21,775 nt of DNA from an uncultured Collinsella sp. (lineage in GTDB: Bacteria > Actinomycetota > Coriobacteriia > Coriobacteriales > Coriobacteriaceae): contig CABUWA010000015.1 in NCBI GenBank assembly GCA_902495085.1, forward strand, positions 1-21,775. The letters are read 5' to 3'. Under the pieces are notes generated by a model that was given only the letters and a program-made list of their open reading frames with translations, was not told where the DNA came from and did no database searches. Shown here one piece after another: positions 7,851-15,771 of the stretch. A program made the translations under genes and the position numbers. The number at the start of each line of letters is the position of its first letter. Within the stretch, counting starts at the first letter, position 1.

Positions 7851-8633
7851 CTAGCGACCTCCGGCCAGCACCAGATCCTGCAGCGCCGAGTAGACCTCAA
7901 CGCGGCGCGGATCGTCCTGCTTGTCGATGAGCAGCGCCATGGCACCGCGGATATCGCCCTTGGGCGCGCCCTCGAGCGTATCCATAAACTCGTTGGCCAG
8001 GTCGCGGCCGTAACGGTAGCCGCTCATGGCGCGAGCCTCGCGCTCGATGGCAACGCGCAGTTTGTACGGCACGCCGGGGTGCAGGATATCGGCCTGCTCG
8101 CCGGCGGCCTCCACCGTGGTCTCGGCATGGAGCTTTTGGTCCAGCAGACCGAGTGCCATGGCGAAGCCGTAGATGGTCTGCGCGGGGCTGGGCGGGCAGC
8201 CGGGGATGTAGACGTCGACCGGCAGAATCTTGTCCGTGCCGCCCCAGACGCAGTAGTTGTCGTAGAAGATGCCGCCGGTGCAGCCGCACGCGCCATAGGA
8301 CACCACGATCTTGGGATCGGGTGCGGCCTCAAAGGCGCGCAGGGCCGGCATGCGCATGGCACGCGTCACGGCACCGGTGTACAGCAGCACATCGGCGTGA
8401 CGGGGCGAGGGCACGACCTTGATGCCAAAGCGCTCGACGTCGAAGACGGGCGTGATGGAACCGAAGATCTCGATCTCGCAGCCGTTGCAGCCGCCACAGT
8501 CAACACGGTAGACGTACACCGAGCGCTTGATCTTCTTAAGAAGGGTCGCCTTGGCCTTCTCGATGCTCTCGTCGAGCTCGATCTTGGTCGGGCGGTACTG
8601 AAGCCGCTCGGGCAAAAGCGTGGGTTCGGCCAT
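7851..8633 (-). CDS. hyfI: Hydrogenase-4 small subunit (HyfI/HycG, NuoB-like)
   Basis: A 260-residue Fe-S protein of the NuoB/20-kDa family that passes electrons to the [NiFe] large subunit at the cytoplasmic face. Cysteines for the proximal [4Fe-4S] cluster are visible in DCGGCNGCEIEI (C46, C49, C52), GACGCTGG (C116, C118) and PGCPPSP (C146). This arrangement is typical of group 4 membrane-bound hydrogenases and lacks the extra clusters and Tat signal of uptake hydrogenases. The length is close to E. coli HycG (255). AAGGAGGAG sits just upstream of the ATG, and the hyfH stop is two bases before it. It partners HyfG and HyfH. Confidence 0.95.
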   Translation of the reverse strand: MAEPTLLPERLQYRPTKIELDESIEKAKATLLKKIKRSVYVYRVDCGGCNGCEIEIFGSITPVFDVERFGIKVVPSPRHADVLLYTGAVTRAMRMPALRAFEAAPDPKIVVSYGACGCTGGIFYDNYCVWGGTDKILPVDVYIPGCPPSPAQTIYGFAMALGLLDQKLHAETTVEAAGEQADILHPGVPYKLRVAIEREARAMSGYRYGRDLANEFMDTLEGAPKGDIRGAMALLIDKQDDPRRVEVYSALQDLVLAGGR

Positions 8634-8635
8634 GG

Positions 8636-9352
8636 TTACTCCTCCTTCGTATCAAAATCCATGATGATGCCCTCGACCGGCGCCGGACCGGCGGGAATCT
8701 CGGGCGCATCGGGGTTGAGCTCGCGGTCGATATACTCCGGGTTCACGCCGTGGCCGCCCAGATACTCCATGCCGGGGCCCTGGGGCTCGCCGGACGCAAG
8801 CGTCTCGTTGGCAGCCATACCGGCAGCGTTGCCGGTCTTTACGGCCGAGGCGGCGCGCAGGGCGTCGAGCTCGCGCTTGCACTCCTGGCACATACCGACG
8901 GTACGGGCGGCCTGCTCGGCCTCCATGCCGCCGGCCTTTTGCAGCAGGCGCTTGGCGTAGTCGATCTCCTTGTGCGGGGCAAACGGCTTGCCGCAACGCG
9001 AGCAGTGCTCGAGCGTATAGACGCTCTTGCTGGTAAGGTCGTCCTTGCTCATGACGGCCAGCTCAAACTCCTCGGTGAGCTTGATGGCCTCCATGGGGCA
9101 GGCCTCCTCGCAGCGGCCGCAAAAGATGCAGCGACCGTAGTCGATCGACCAGGTAATGGTATCGGCCGCAAGGTCGGTGTCCATGCGAATGGCATCGGCC
9201 GGGCACGCCACGCCGCAGGCACCGCAGGCGATGCAGAGCTCGGCATTGTGCTCGGGCTTGCCGCGCATGTCCTTGTTGGTGGGGAACGGCGCAAACGGGT
9301 ACTTGACCGTCGCGTCGCCGGCCTTGGCGTTAACCTTCCAAAGCTTCAGCAT
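8636..9352 (-). CDS. hyfH: Hydrogenase-4 8Fe ferredoxin subunit (HyfH/HycF, NuoI-like)
   Basis: A 238-residue protein that wires electrons between the formate dehydrogenase arm and HyfI. Two [4Fe-4S] motifs are clear: C40, C43, C46, C50 and C75, C78, C81, C85, the second reading CIFCGRCEEACP. A further pair of CxxC motifs (HCSRCGKPFAPHKEI and MCQECKRE) matches the C-terminal zinc-ribbon-like region of HycF. An acidic, proline-rich tail follows. The start MLKLWKV was preferred over an upstream Met at 9370 because GAGGAGG lies between them, nine bases before the chosen ATG. Only one base separates it from the hyfG stop. Confidence 0.94.
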   Translation of the reverse strand: MLKLWKVNAKAGDATVKYPFAPFPTNKDMRGKPEHNAELCIACGACGVACPADAIRMDTDLAADTITWSIDYGRCIFCGRCEEACPMEAIKLTEEFELAVMSKDDLTSKSVYTLEHCSRCGKPFAPHKEIDYAKRLLQKAGGMEAEQAARTVGMCQECKRELDALRAASAVKTGNAAGMAANETLASGEPQGPGMEYLGGHGVNPEYIDRELNPDAPEIPAGPAPVEGIIMDFDTKEE

Positions 9353-9353
9353 A

Positions 9354-11126
9354 TTAGAGCGCCTCCTCATCGAGCGGAGCGGCTATGGTGCCCTCGCCCG
9401 CAAGCGGCGACTTGTCGCGCCAGACGTTCTCGAACTGCTCCTTGTCGAGCACGTGGTCGCGCTTGGCGGCGACATCGGTCACCGTCACGCGATCGGTGCA
9501 GGAGTAGCACGGGTCGAGCGAACCGACGATCAGCGCCGCGTCGCCCACGGTGTTGCCGCGGAACATGTAGCGCAGGACCGGCCAGTTGCTGTACGTGGCC
9601 GCCTTGGCGCGCCAGCGGTAGCACTTCTGGTTGTTGCCGAGCATGGCCCAGTGCACGTCCTCGCCGCGCGGCGCCTCGGTGGCGCCGATGGCGTACTTAT
9701 GCGGGGTGTACTCCCAATCCGTGGTGAGGATGGGGCCCGACGGGCAGTTCTCGAGCATGGTCTCGATCATATCGATCGAATCGTAGACCTCCTGGATGCG
9801 AACGGCGGTACGGCCGAAGGCATCGCAGGTGTCTGCCGTGGCAGCATGCATCTTCCGAACATCCGGATCGGCGTAGCCGTCGAAGGGATGGTCAAAGCGC
9901 ACGTCGCGGGCATAGCCCGAGCCACGCATGAGCGGGCCGACCGGCGAGAAGTCGCGTGCGATCTTGCGGTCCAGAATGCCGATGCCACTCGTACGCTCAA
10001 TAAAGTTGGGCGTGGAGAGCAAGACGTCGACGAGCTCTTGAACCTCGGAGCGCAACTGGTGGATGGTCGTGAGCGTGGAAAGCTTCTGCTCGGCCAAAAT
10101 GTCGCGACGCACGCCGCCGATCACGTTGAGGCCGTAGGTCTTGCGGTGACCGGAGAGCTTCTCGGCCAGGTCCATAGACTTCTCGCGGACGCGGAAGAAC
10201 TGCTGGAAGCCGGAGTCGAAGCCCGTGTAGTGCGACGCCAGGCCAATGTTGAGCAGATGCGAGTGCAGGCGCTCAACCTCGAGCATGATGGCGCGGATGT
10301 ACTGGGCGCGCGGCGGGACATGGATGCCCTGAGCGCGCTCGACGGCCTCGGCGTAGGCCACCGAGTGGGCGCAGCCGCAGATGCCGCAGATGCGGTCGGC
10401 GAGGAACGTCACGGCGTCATAGTTCAGGCGCGTCTCGGCAACCTTCTCCATGCCGCGGTGCACATAGAACAGACGGTAGTCGGCGTCGACGATCGTCTCG
10501 CCCTCGACGAACAGGCGGAAGTGGCCGGGCTCGTCGGAGGTAATGTGCAACGGGCCCATGGGAACGAGTGTGGTCTCCTTGCCCTTGGTATCGGCCAGGA
10601 ACTCGTAGTTTTCCATGTCACTCGCGGGAGCGGGACGGAAACGGTAGTCCATGGAGTCCTTGCGCAGCGGGTACAGGCCGCTGGGCCAATCGTCGGGCAG
10701 TACCAGGCGGCGACGGTCGGGCAGACCCTCGGGGATCAGGCCGAACATGTCGCGCAGCTCGCGCTCGCCCCACACGCAGGCGGGGACGAACGGCGTCACG
10801 GACGGGAACGTCATCTTGGCGGGATCGACCTCGGTGCGCACGGTCACCCAGCCGGGGTCCTCTCCCTCCATGGAGATGACGTAATACACGGCGTAACGGC
10901 CGCACAGACTGCGCTCGTCGTTGCCGATGATTACAGGAATCCAGCCGTAGCGCTCGTAATACAGGTAGTGGACGGCCTCGGGCAACTTGTCCTGCTTAAC
11001 GGTAATCGTCAGCTGGTCCTCGCACTGCCACTCGACCTTCTCGATGCAGCCCGGAACGGCGCGGCGCAGAGCCTCGACATGGCTCTCGCAGCGACGGGCG
11101 TACACCTTGTTCTCAGTTTCAATCAT
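9354..11126 (-). CDS. hyfG: [NiFe] hydrogenase-4 large subunit fused to NuoC-like domain (HyfG/HycE)
   Basis: A 590-residue catalytic subunit that reduces protons to H2. Residues 1 to about 170 are the NuoC (30-kDa) domain, with VWGERELRDMFGL at 118-130; the rest is the NuoD-like hydrogenase domain. Both nickel-binding motifs are intact: RICGICGCAHS (C247, C250) and DPCYSCTDR (538-546; C540, C543). The protein continues 44 residues past Arg546, the position after which HycI-type proteases cut, so it is made as a precursor. Length is close to E. coli HycE (569). GAGGTGGAG precedes the ATG, and three bases separate it from the hyfF stop. The intact CxxC pairs distinguish it from complex I NuoCD, which has lost them. 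Confidence 0.97.
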   Translation of the reverse strand: MIETENKVYARRCESHVEALRRAVPGCIEKVEWQCEDQLTITVKQDKLPEAVHYLYYERYGWIPVIIGNDERSLCGRYAVYYVISMEGEDPGWVTVRTEVDPAKMTFPSVTPFVPACVWGERELRDMFGLIPEGLPDRRRLVLPDDWPSGLYPLRKDSMDYRFRPAPASDMENYEFLADTKGKETTLVPMGPLHITSDEPGHFRLFVEGETIVDADYRLFYVHRGMEKVAETRLNYDAVTFLADRICGICGCAHSVAYAEAVERAQGIHVPPRAQYIRAIMLEVERLHSHLLNIGLASHYTGFDSGFQQFFRVREKSMDLAEKLSGHRKTYGLNVIGGVRRDILAEQKLSTLTTIHQLRSEVQELVDVLLSTPNFIERTSGIGILDRKIARDFSPVGPLMRGSGYARDVRFDHPFDGYADPDVRKMHAATADTCDAFGRTAVRIQEVYDSIDMIETMLENCPSGPILTTDWEYTPHKYAIGATEAPRGEDVHWAMLGNNQKCYRWRAKAATYSNWPVLRYMFRGNTVGDAALIVGSLDPCYSCTDRVTVTDVAAKRDHVLDKEQFENVWRDKSPLAGEGTIAAPLDEEAL

Positions 11127-11129
11127 TCG

Positions 11130-12689
11130 TTACTCCACCTCGCTCTGAGCGGTCTCGGTACCGAACACAGCGCGGTACATCGGCGTCGCGTGAAGTTCCT
11201 CGGTGCTCTGCTCGAGCACGATGCCGGTCGCGGTCTCCACACCGTGCACGAGGGGCAGCGGGGTGGCGATGCCAAACCACAAGATTATGACAGCCAGGAT
11301 GATTTCGGGGATAAGCATGAGCGCCGGAGCCTCATGCTTGCCCATACCCTGGGGCGCATGGCCGAATACCGACTTGAGTGCGATACGGGTGAGCGCGGAG
11401 ATGGCCACGGTAAGACCGAGGGCGACCACGACGACCAGCCACATGGGACCGGCGGTAACACCGGCGACAAAAGTCAGGAACTCGGAGATAAACATGCCAA
11501 AGGGCGGGAAGGCACCAAGACCGAGCAGCGCCAGGACGGCGAGCGCGGCGGTTGCGGGGGCAACCTCGACGACGCCCTGGATCTTGGCCAGGCTACGCGT
11601 GCCAAAAGCGTGCTGGATGTTGCCGGAGACGCAGAAGGCAAGCGTCTTGGTAAAGCCGTGGAACACGCAGTGCAGCAGGGCCGCGGCGATACCCAGCGGG
11701 CCACCGATACCCAGGCACAGGGCGATAACGCCCACGTTCTCCACAGACGAGTACGCAAAGCGGCGCTTGAGGTCGTCCTGGCGAAACATCGAAAGCGCCG
11801 CCACCAAAATGGACAGCGTGCCGACGATCAACAGCAAAAGTTGCGGATACTCGGCGCCCACGGCCTGGATGGTAAAGCCGTAGAAGCGCATGATCACAAG
11901 CATGGCGCACTTAAGCAGAACACCCGAGAGCAGGGCCGAAACAGGGCTCGGGGCCTGGGAGTGAGCATCGGGCAGCCAAGTGTGCATGGGGAACAGGCCG
12001 GCCTTGGTGCCAAAGCCGATCACGACAAACGCAAAGGCGAGGCGCATGAGCGTCGGGTCGAACTGGTCGGCATACGGAAGCACGCACGACAGGAATGCGG
12101 CCTCGTGGGCATTGGGAATCACGTCGGCGGCGTTGGCGTAGATCAGCAGCGTACCGAAGAGGCCAAAGGCCACGCCGGCGGTGCAGACCATCGCATACTT
12201 CCAAGAAGCCTCGAGGGCCGTCTTGTTCTTGTAGATACCCACGAGGAACACGGTGGAAAGCGTGGTTGCCTCCACGGCGGCCCACGTGAGGATCATGTTG
12301 TTGGACAGGCACGCGAGCAGCATGGTGAACACAAAAAGGCTAAACAGCGCAAAATACTGCTTGGCGCGCTCGGCGGGCATGGAGCCCTCCTCGATATCGG
12401 CCTTTACATAGGGCAGCGAGAACAGCCCCGTAAGAAAACCGATAAAGCCGATGAGCAGCACAAAGATGGCGCCCAGCGAATCGAGGCGGAACCACAGGCC
12501 AAGAGCGCTCGCGGTGTCGCCGCTCGTAAGGACGTCACCGGCCGTCATAATCGACAGCACCAGGACGGCTGCGACGGAGACCAGGTTGAGACCGGCAAAC
12601 ACGTTATAGGACGTGTTCTTGGGCAAAAACGCCATGACCAGCGAGAACACCAAAGGAGTCGCGAGCAGGGCGAGAATCAACGTTTCCAT
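11130..12689 (-). CDS. hyfF: Hydrogenase-4 membrane subunit HyfF (antiporter-like)
   Basis: A 519-residue polytopic membrane protein of the NuoN/NuoM/Mrp antiporter family, close in length to E. coli HyfF (526). Residues that act in ion translocation in complex I are kept: E140 in WAAVEATTLS, K229 in GFGTKAGLFPMHTWLPDAH and K260 in SGVLLK. The segment FRQDDLKRRFAYSSVENVG is typical of the family. Its presence, with HyfD and HyfE, separates this operon from the shorter hydrogenase-3 (Hyc) type. GAGGGGGT lies upstream of the start, three bases after the hyfE stop. Confidence 0.94.
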   Translation of the reverse strand: METLILALLATPLVFSLVMAFLPKNTSYNVFAGLNLVSVAAVLVLSIMTAGDVLTSGDTASALGLWFRLDSLGAIFVLLIGFIGFLTGLFSLPYVKADIEEGSMPAERAKQYFALFSLFVFTMLLACLSNNMILTWAAVEATTLSTVFLVGIYKNKTALEASWKYAMVCTAGVAFGLFGTLLIYANAADVIPNAHEAAFLSCVLPYADQFDPTLMRLAFAFVVIGFGTKAGLFPMHTWLPDAHSQAPSPVSALLSGVLLKCAMLVIMRFYGFTIQAVGAEYPQLLLLIVGTLSILVAALSMFRQDDLKRRFAYSSVENVGVIALCLGIGGPLGIAAALLHCVFHGFTKTLAFCVSGNIQHAFGTRSLAKIQGVVEVAPATAALAVLALLGLGAFPPFGMFISEFLTFVAGVTAGPMWLVVVVALGLTVAISALTRIALKSVFGHAPQGMGKHEAPALMLIPEIILAVIILWFGIATPLPLVHGVETATGIVLEQSTEELHATPMYRAVFGTETAQSEVE

Positions 12690-12692
12690 GGA

Positions 12693-13346
12693 CTACCCCC
12701 TCAGCTCGGACAGGTCGCGCGCATCGAGCGAGTGGGAGTCGTCCCAAATGCGACGCACGACGATGGACATGATGATGACGGCAAAGATGGCGTCGGTGGC
12801 GATACCGATCTCGATGATCTCGGGAGCGGTGGGGGCCAAAAGCGCGAGCGTCACATGGCTGCCGTTTTCCATAAGGCAGTATCCAAAGATCTGCTTCATG
12901 ATGTTGCGCTGCGAGATGATGCAGGTGAGGCCCACAAAGAAGTGAGCGAAGCTAATAGCGAGCGCAGGCGTTGCGACCTCGGCCGTGGGCAGGCTGATCT
13001 GCGTCACGACGGCAAAGCAAATCGCGACCTCCACGGCGATGATGCAAATGGCCCACGCGGGCTTAAGGCCGGCCTTGAGCGATGCATCGCTCGGCTCGCC
13101 CATCTTCTTGTATGCGCGGTTGAGGATATAAGGGACCAGGACGACCTTGGTGATAAAGGCAGATCCAGCCCACATAAGCAGCTCCTGTGCACCGGTGGTG
13201 GCACCGAGCGTAGCGAGCAGACCCACGAGCACCAGCGACTGCACCGCATACCAGTTGATGGCATGTTTGATGTTCTTGGAGACGACCACCATGGTGGACG
13301 TGACGATCAGAAGGCCGCCAAGGATGTTGACGATCGAATAACCCAT
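12693..13346 (-). CDS. hyfE: Hydrogenase-4 membrane subunit HyfE
   Basis: A 217-residue, strongly hydrophobic protein with about six to seven membrane segments, almost exactly the length of E. coli HyfE (216). The N-terminal half contains SKNIKHAINWYAVQSLVL and the C-terminal half GYCLMENGSHVTLALLAP followed by a helix ending RRIWDDSHSLDARDLSEL, as expected for HyfE/NuoK-related subunits. Position between hyfD and hyfF is the standard hyf order. AGGAGGT sits nine bases upstream of the ATG. It probably forms part of the quinone-less ion-translocating membrane arm; its individual role is not established. Confidence 0.92.
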   Translation of the reverse strand: MGYSIVNILGGLLIVTSTMVVVSKNIKHAINWYAVQSLVLVGLLATLGATTGAQELLMWAGSAFITKVVLVPYILNRAYKKMGEPSDASLKAGLKPAWAICIIAVEVAICFAVVTQISLPTAEVATPALAISFAHFFVGLTCIISQRNIMKQIFGYCLMENGSHVTLALLAPTAPEIIEIGIATDAIFAVIIMSIVVRRIWDDSHSLDARDLSELRG

Positions 13347-13359
13347 GTCGTTCTACCTC

Positions 13360-14817
13360 CTAACCGATCCAGCTGGCCGAAAGCGGGCCGCTGACGATGA
13401 CCATGATGATGAGCACGATGAACACGAACGCCATCGCGCAGGGAAGCGGGGCTCCCGCAGCGACCTCTTCGCTCGGCTCGCCGGGCAGGCAATAGCCCAT
13501 CCACTTAAGGAACCAGGCAAAGGTGGCGACGGTCTCGGCGACCATGATGCACACGAGCACCAGGATCGCGACGTTGCCGGCACCCACAGAGAAGCCACCG
13601 GCGATGATCTGGAACTTCGAGAAGAACGTGTTCATGGGCGGCACGCCGGCAATGGCGAGAGCGGCGACACCAAAGCCCACGCCCGAGATCGGGTACTTCT
13701 TCACGATGCCGCGAAGCTTGGGCAGCATACGCGTGCCGAGCGTAAAGGAGAACGAACCGGCGATCAGGAAGAACAGGGTCTTGGCAAAGGCGTGGTTAAA
13801 GATGTGGCACACGGCGCCATCAAAGGCCAGCTGGCTGCCAAAGACCGAAAGGCCCAGACCAAAGAACACATAGGAGAGCTGGGCGATCGTGGAGAAGGCC
13901 AGCAGGCGCTTCATGTCCTTTTGCGGCAGGTACATAAGGAAACCAAAGAGCATGGTGACCATGGCGTCGATAATGGCAACCCAGCCCACGATCTCGGGAA
14001 TCTCACCGGCGGAGACGAGCGCGCGTGCGAACACGCACACGCCGACCTTGACCATCGAGGCACCATGCAGGTAGGCCGAAACAGGCGTCGGCGCCTCCAT
14101 GGCCGAAGGCAGCCACATGTACATGGGAACCTGTGCGGACTTGGCCCAGGCCGCAAACAGCACGAGCAAAAGGACGATAGCCTTGAGCTTGGCGTCGAGG
14201 CCGGCAATCGCGGTAATGGCGAAGGTGCCGGTGTGGGCAAACACGATGGCGGCGCCCAGATACAGGCCGAGCGCACCGATATGCGTGATGATCAGGGCCT
14301 TCATACCGGCCTTCTTGGCCGTAGGCGTCATGTAGTAGCTAATGAGGCCCCAAGAGCACGCACCCGTGATCTCAAAGAACACGAGCTGGCCCAAAAGGGT
14401 CGAGCTGTACACAAGGCCGGCCATGGCGCCGATGAAGGTCGCGAGGTACGCGTAGAAGCGACGACGCGGTGCGTCGGGATGCTCACGGTTATTCTCGCTC
14501 ATATAGGGAATCGAATAGATCACGACAAGCAGGCCGATACCCACAAAGGCGGGCGCGAGCAGCGTGCTCATGCGATCGAAGGTGAATCCCATGACGAGGG
14601 TCTGCCCAAACGAGATCAGGGGGACCTGCGTGTCGGGCATGCCGGCGCCAGCGAAATTCGCGGCGAGGGCGATGGTGCAGGCCGTCGAGACGGCGGCACC
14701 CAAAACGCTGAACCACTTGGCGTACGGACGGGGGAACAGGGCGACGAGCACCGAGGCCACCATCGGGGCCGCAATAGCGACCAAGCCGAGAAGGGACAGA
14801 CTGACTGCAAATGACAT
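13360..14817 (-). CDS. hyfD: Hydrogenase-4 membrane subunit HyfD (antiporter-like)
   Basis: A 485-residue polytopic membrane protein (E. coli HyfD is 479) of the proton-conducting antiporter family. Key charged residues are present: E149 in LVFFEITGACSW, K226 in AAWAKSAQVPMYMWLPSAM and K257 in HGASMVKVGV. PQKDMKRLLAFSTIAQLSYV is the usual loop and helix of the family. It is one of three antiporter-like subunits in this operon, with HyfB and HyfF, and has the charges needed to take part in proton or sodium pumping; which ion moves cannot be read from the sequence. AGGAGAAGGGAG precedes the start, 15 bases after hyfC. Confidence 0.95.
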   Translation of the reverse strand: MSFAVSLSLLGLVAIAAPMVASVLVALFPRPYAKWFSVLGAAVSTACTIALAANFAGAGMPDTQVPLISFGQTLVMGFTFDRMSTLLAPAFVGIGLLVVIYSIPYMSENNREHPDAPRRRFYAYLATFIGAMAGLVYSSTLLGQLVFFEITGACSWGLISYYMTPTAKKAGMKALIITHIGALGLYLGAAIVFAHTGTFAITAIAGLDAKLKAIVLLLVLFAAWAKSAQVPMYMWLPSAMEAPTPVSAYLHGASMVKVGVCVFARALVSAGEIPEIVGWVAIIDAMVTMLFGFLMYLPQKDMKRLLAFSTIAQLSYVFFGLGLSVFGSQLAFDGAVCHIFNHAFAKTLFFLIAGSFSFTLGTRMLPKLRGIVKKYPISGVGFGVAALAIAGVPPMNTFFSKFQIIAGGFSVGAGNVAILVLVCIMVAETVATFAWFLKWMGYCLPGEPSEEVAAGAPLPCAMAFVFIVLIIMVIVSGPLSASWIG

Positions 14818-14832
14818 TGTTTCTCCCTTCTC

Positions 14833-15759
14833 CTACACGCCGACGACCACGAAGACAAACGCCAGAACGGCGATGCCCACGACGGCCCAGGTCTGATTGC
14901 CGAGCACCTTAAAACGCGAGCGCGAGCAGGAGTTCTCGATCACGCCGCACACGACAAAGTCGATAAGGCACTTAACAAGGAAGATGACCGCGCCCAGAAC
15001 GGCGGCGGCGCCCACGGTCGCGGGCTCGCCCCAGGGGACGAAGATCGCGCAGAACCAGGCGACGACCAGGACCTGCTTCATGGACATGGCGAGCTTGGCC
15101 ATCGCAAGCGACGGGCCGGAAAGCTCGGCGAGCGGACCTTCCTGAAGCTCCTGCTCGGCCTCGGCCTGGTCAAACGGCAGCTTGCCGAGTTCCATGTAGC
15201 AGGCGATCGCAAAGGCGATGCCGGCGAGGATCACGGCGACCGGCGCGTCGACGGCACCCGTCATGATGTGCTGACCCATGGTGGCGATGTCGGTGGAGCC
15301 GCACACCAGGGCAGCGGCAAACAGCGCCAGCAGCATGGACGGCTCGATGAGCACGCTCATGAGCAGCTCGCGGACGCCGCCGATACCGGCGTAAGCGTTG
15401 GACGAATCCACACCGCAGAGGGCGAAGAAGAAGCGGGCGAGCGCCAGGCTGTACATGATGGTGATGGCGTCACCAAAGACCGGGATGGGGCTTTGTGCCG
15501 TAAAGAGCGGCAGGCCCATCGCGAGCATAAAGGCGACGGCGAGGAACAGCGGCGGCATAACGCGCAGCGCAAAGCTCGCGTCCTCGCACTGGGACTCGGG
15601 GCGCGCAAAGAGCTTGGCCAGGTCGCGGTAGTCCTGCATGATGCTGGGGCCGCGACGGTTGTGCATCTTGGCGCGGATCACGCGGCCGAGACCGGAGAAG
15701 AACGGCGCGACGGCCATAACGACCACGCCCTGCAGAACGGCAAGTACGATGTTGTTCAT
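14833..15759 (-). CDS. hyfC: Hydrogenase-4 membrane anchor HyfC/HycD (NuoH-like)
   Basis: A 308-residue membrane protein, the size of E. coli HycD (307) and HyfC (322), of the NuoH/complex I subunit 1 family. It anchors the soluble hydrogenase arm to the membrane arm. Motifs are NRRGPSIMQDYRDLAKLF (34-51) and the acidic helix-loop MELGKLPFDQAEAEQEL (189-205), including E190, D197, E200, E202 and E204, equivalent to the charged coupling region of NuoH. About eight hydrophobic segments are visible. AAGGAGGGGAG lies close upstream, and 12 bases separate it from the hyfB stop. Confidence 0.95.
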   Translation of the reverse strand: MNNIVLAVLQGVVVMAVAPFFSGLGRVIRAKMHNRRGPSIMQDYRDLAKLFARPESQCEDASFALRVMPPLFLAVAFMLAMGLPLFTAQSPIPVFGDAITIMYSLALARFFFALCGVDSSNAYAGIGGVRELLMSVLIEPSMLLALFAAALVCGSTDIATMGQHIMTGAVDAPVAVILAGIAFAIACYMELGKLPFDQAEAEQELQEGPLAELSGPSLAMAKLAMSMKQVLVVAWFCAIFVPWGEPATVGAAAVLGAVIFLVKCLIDFVVCGVIENSCSRSRFKVLGNQTWAVVGIAVLAFVFVVVGV

Positions 15760-15771
15760 GCTCTCCCCTCC

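Noticed and set aside
9156..13394. Very long open frame on the plus strand (over 1400 codons).
   Set aside because: It is antisense to hyfH, hyfG, hyfF and hyfE, which have unmistakable family motifs. The frame is rich in His, Gln, Arg and Gly with no recognisable domain, a usual by-product of high-GC codon bias.
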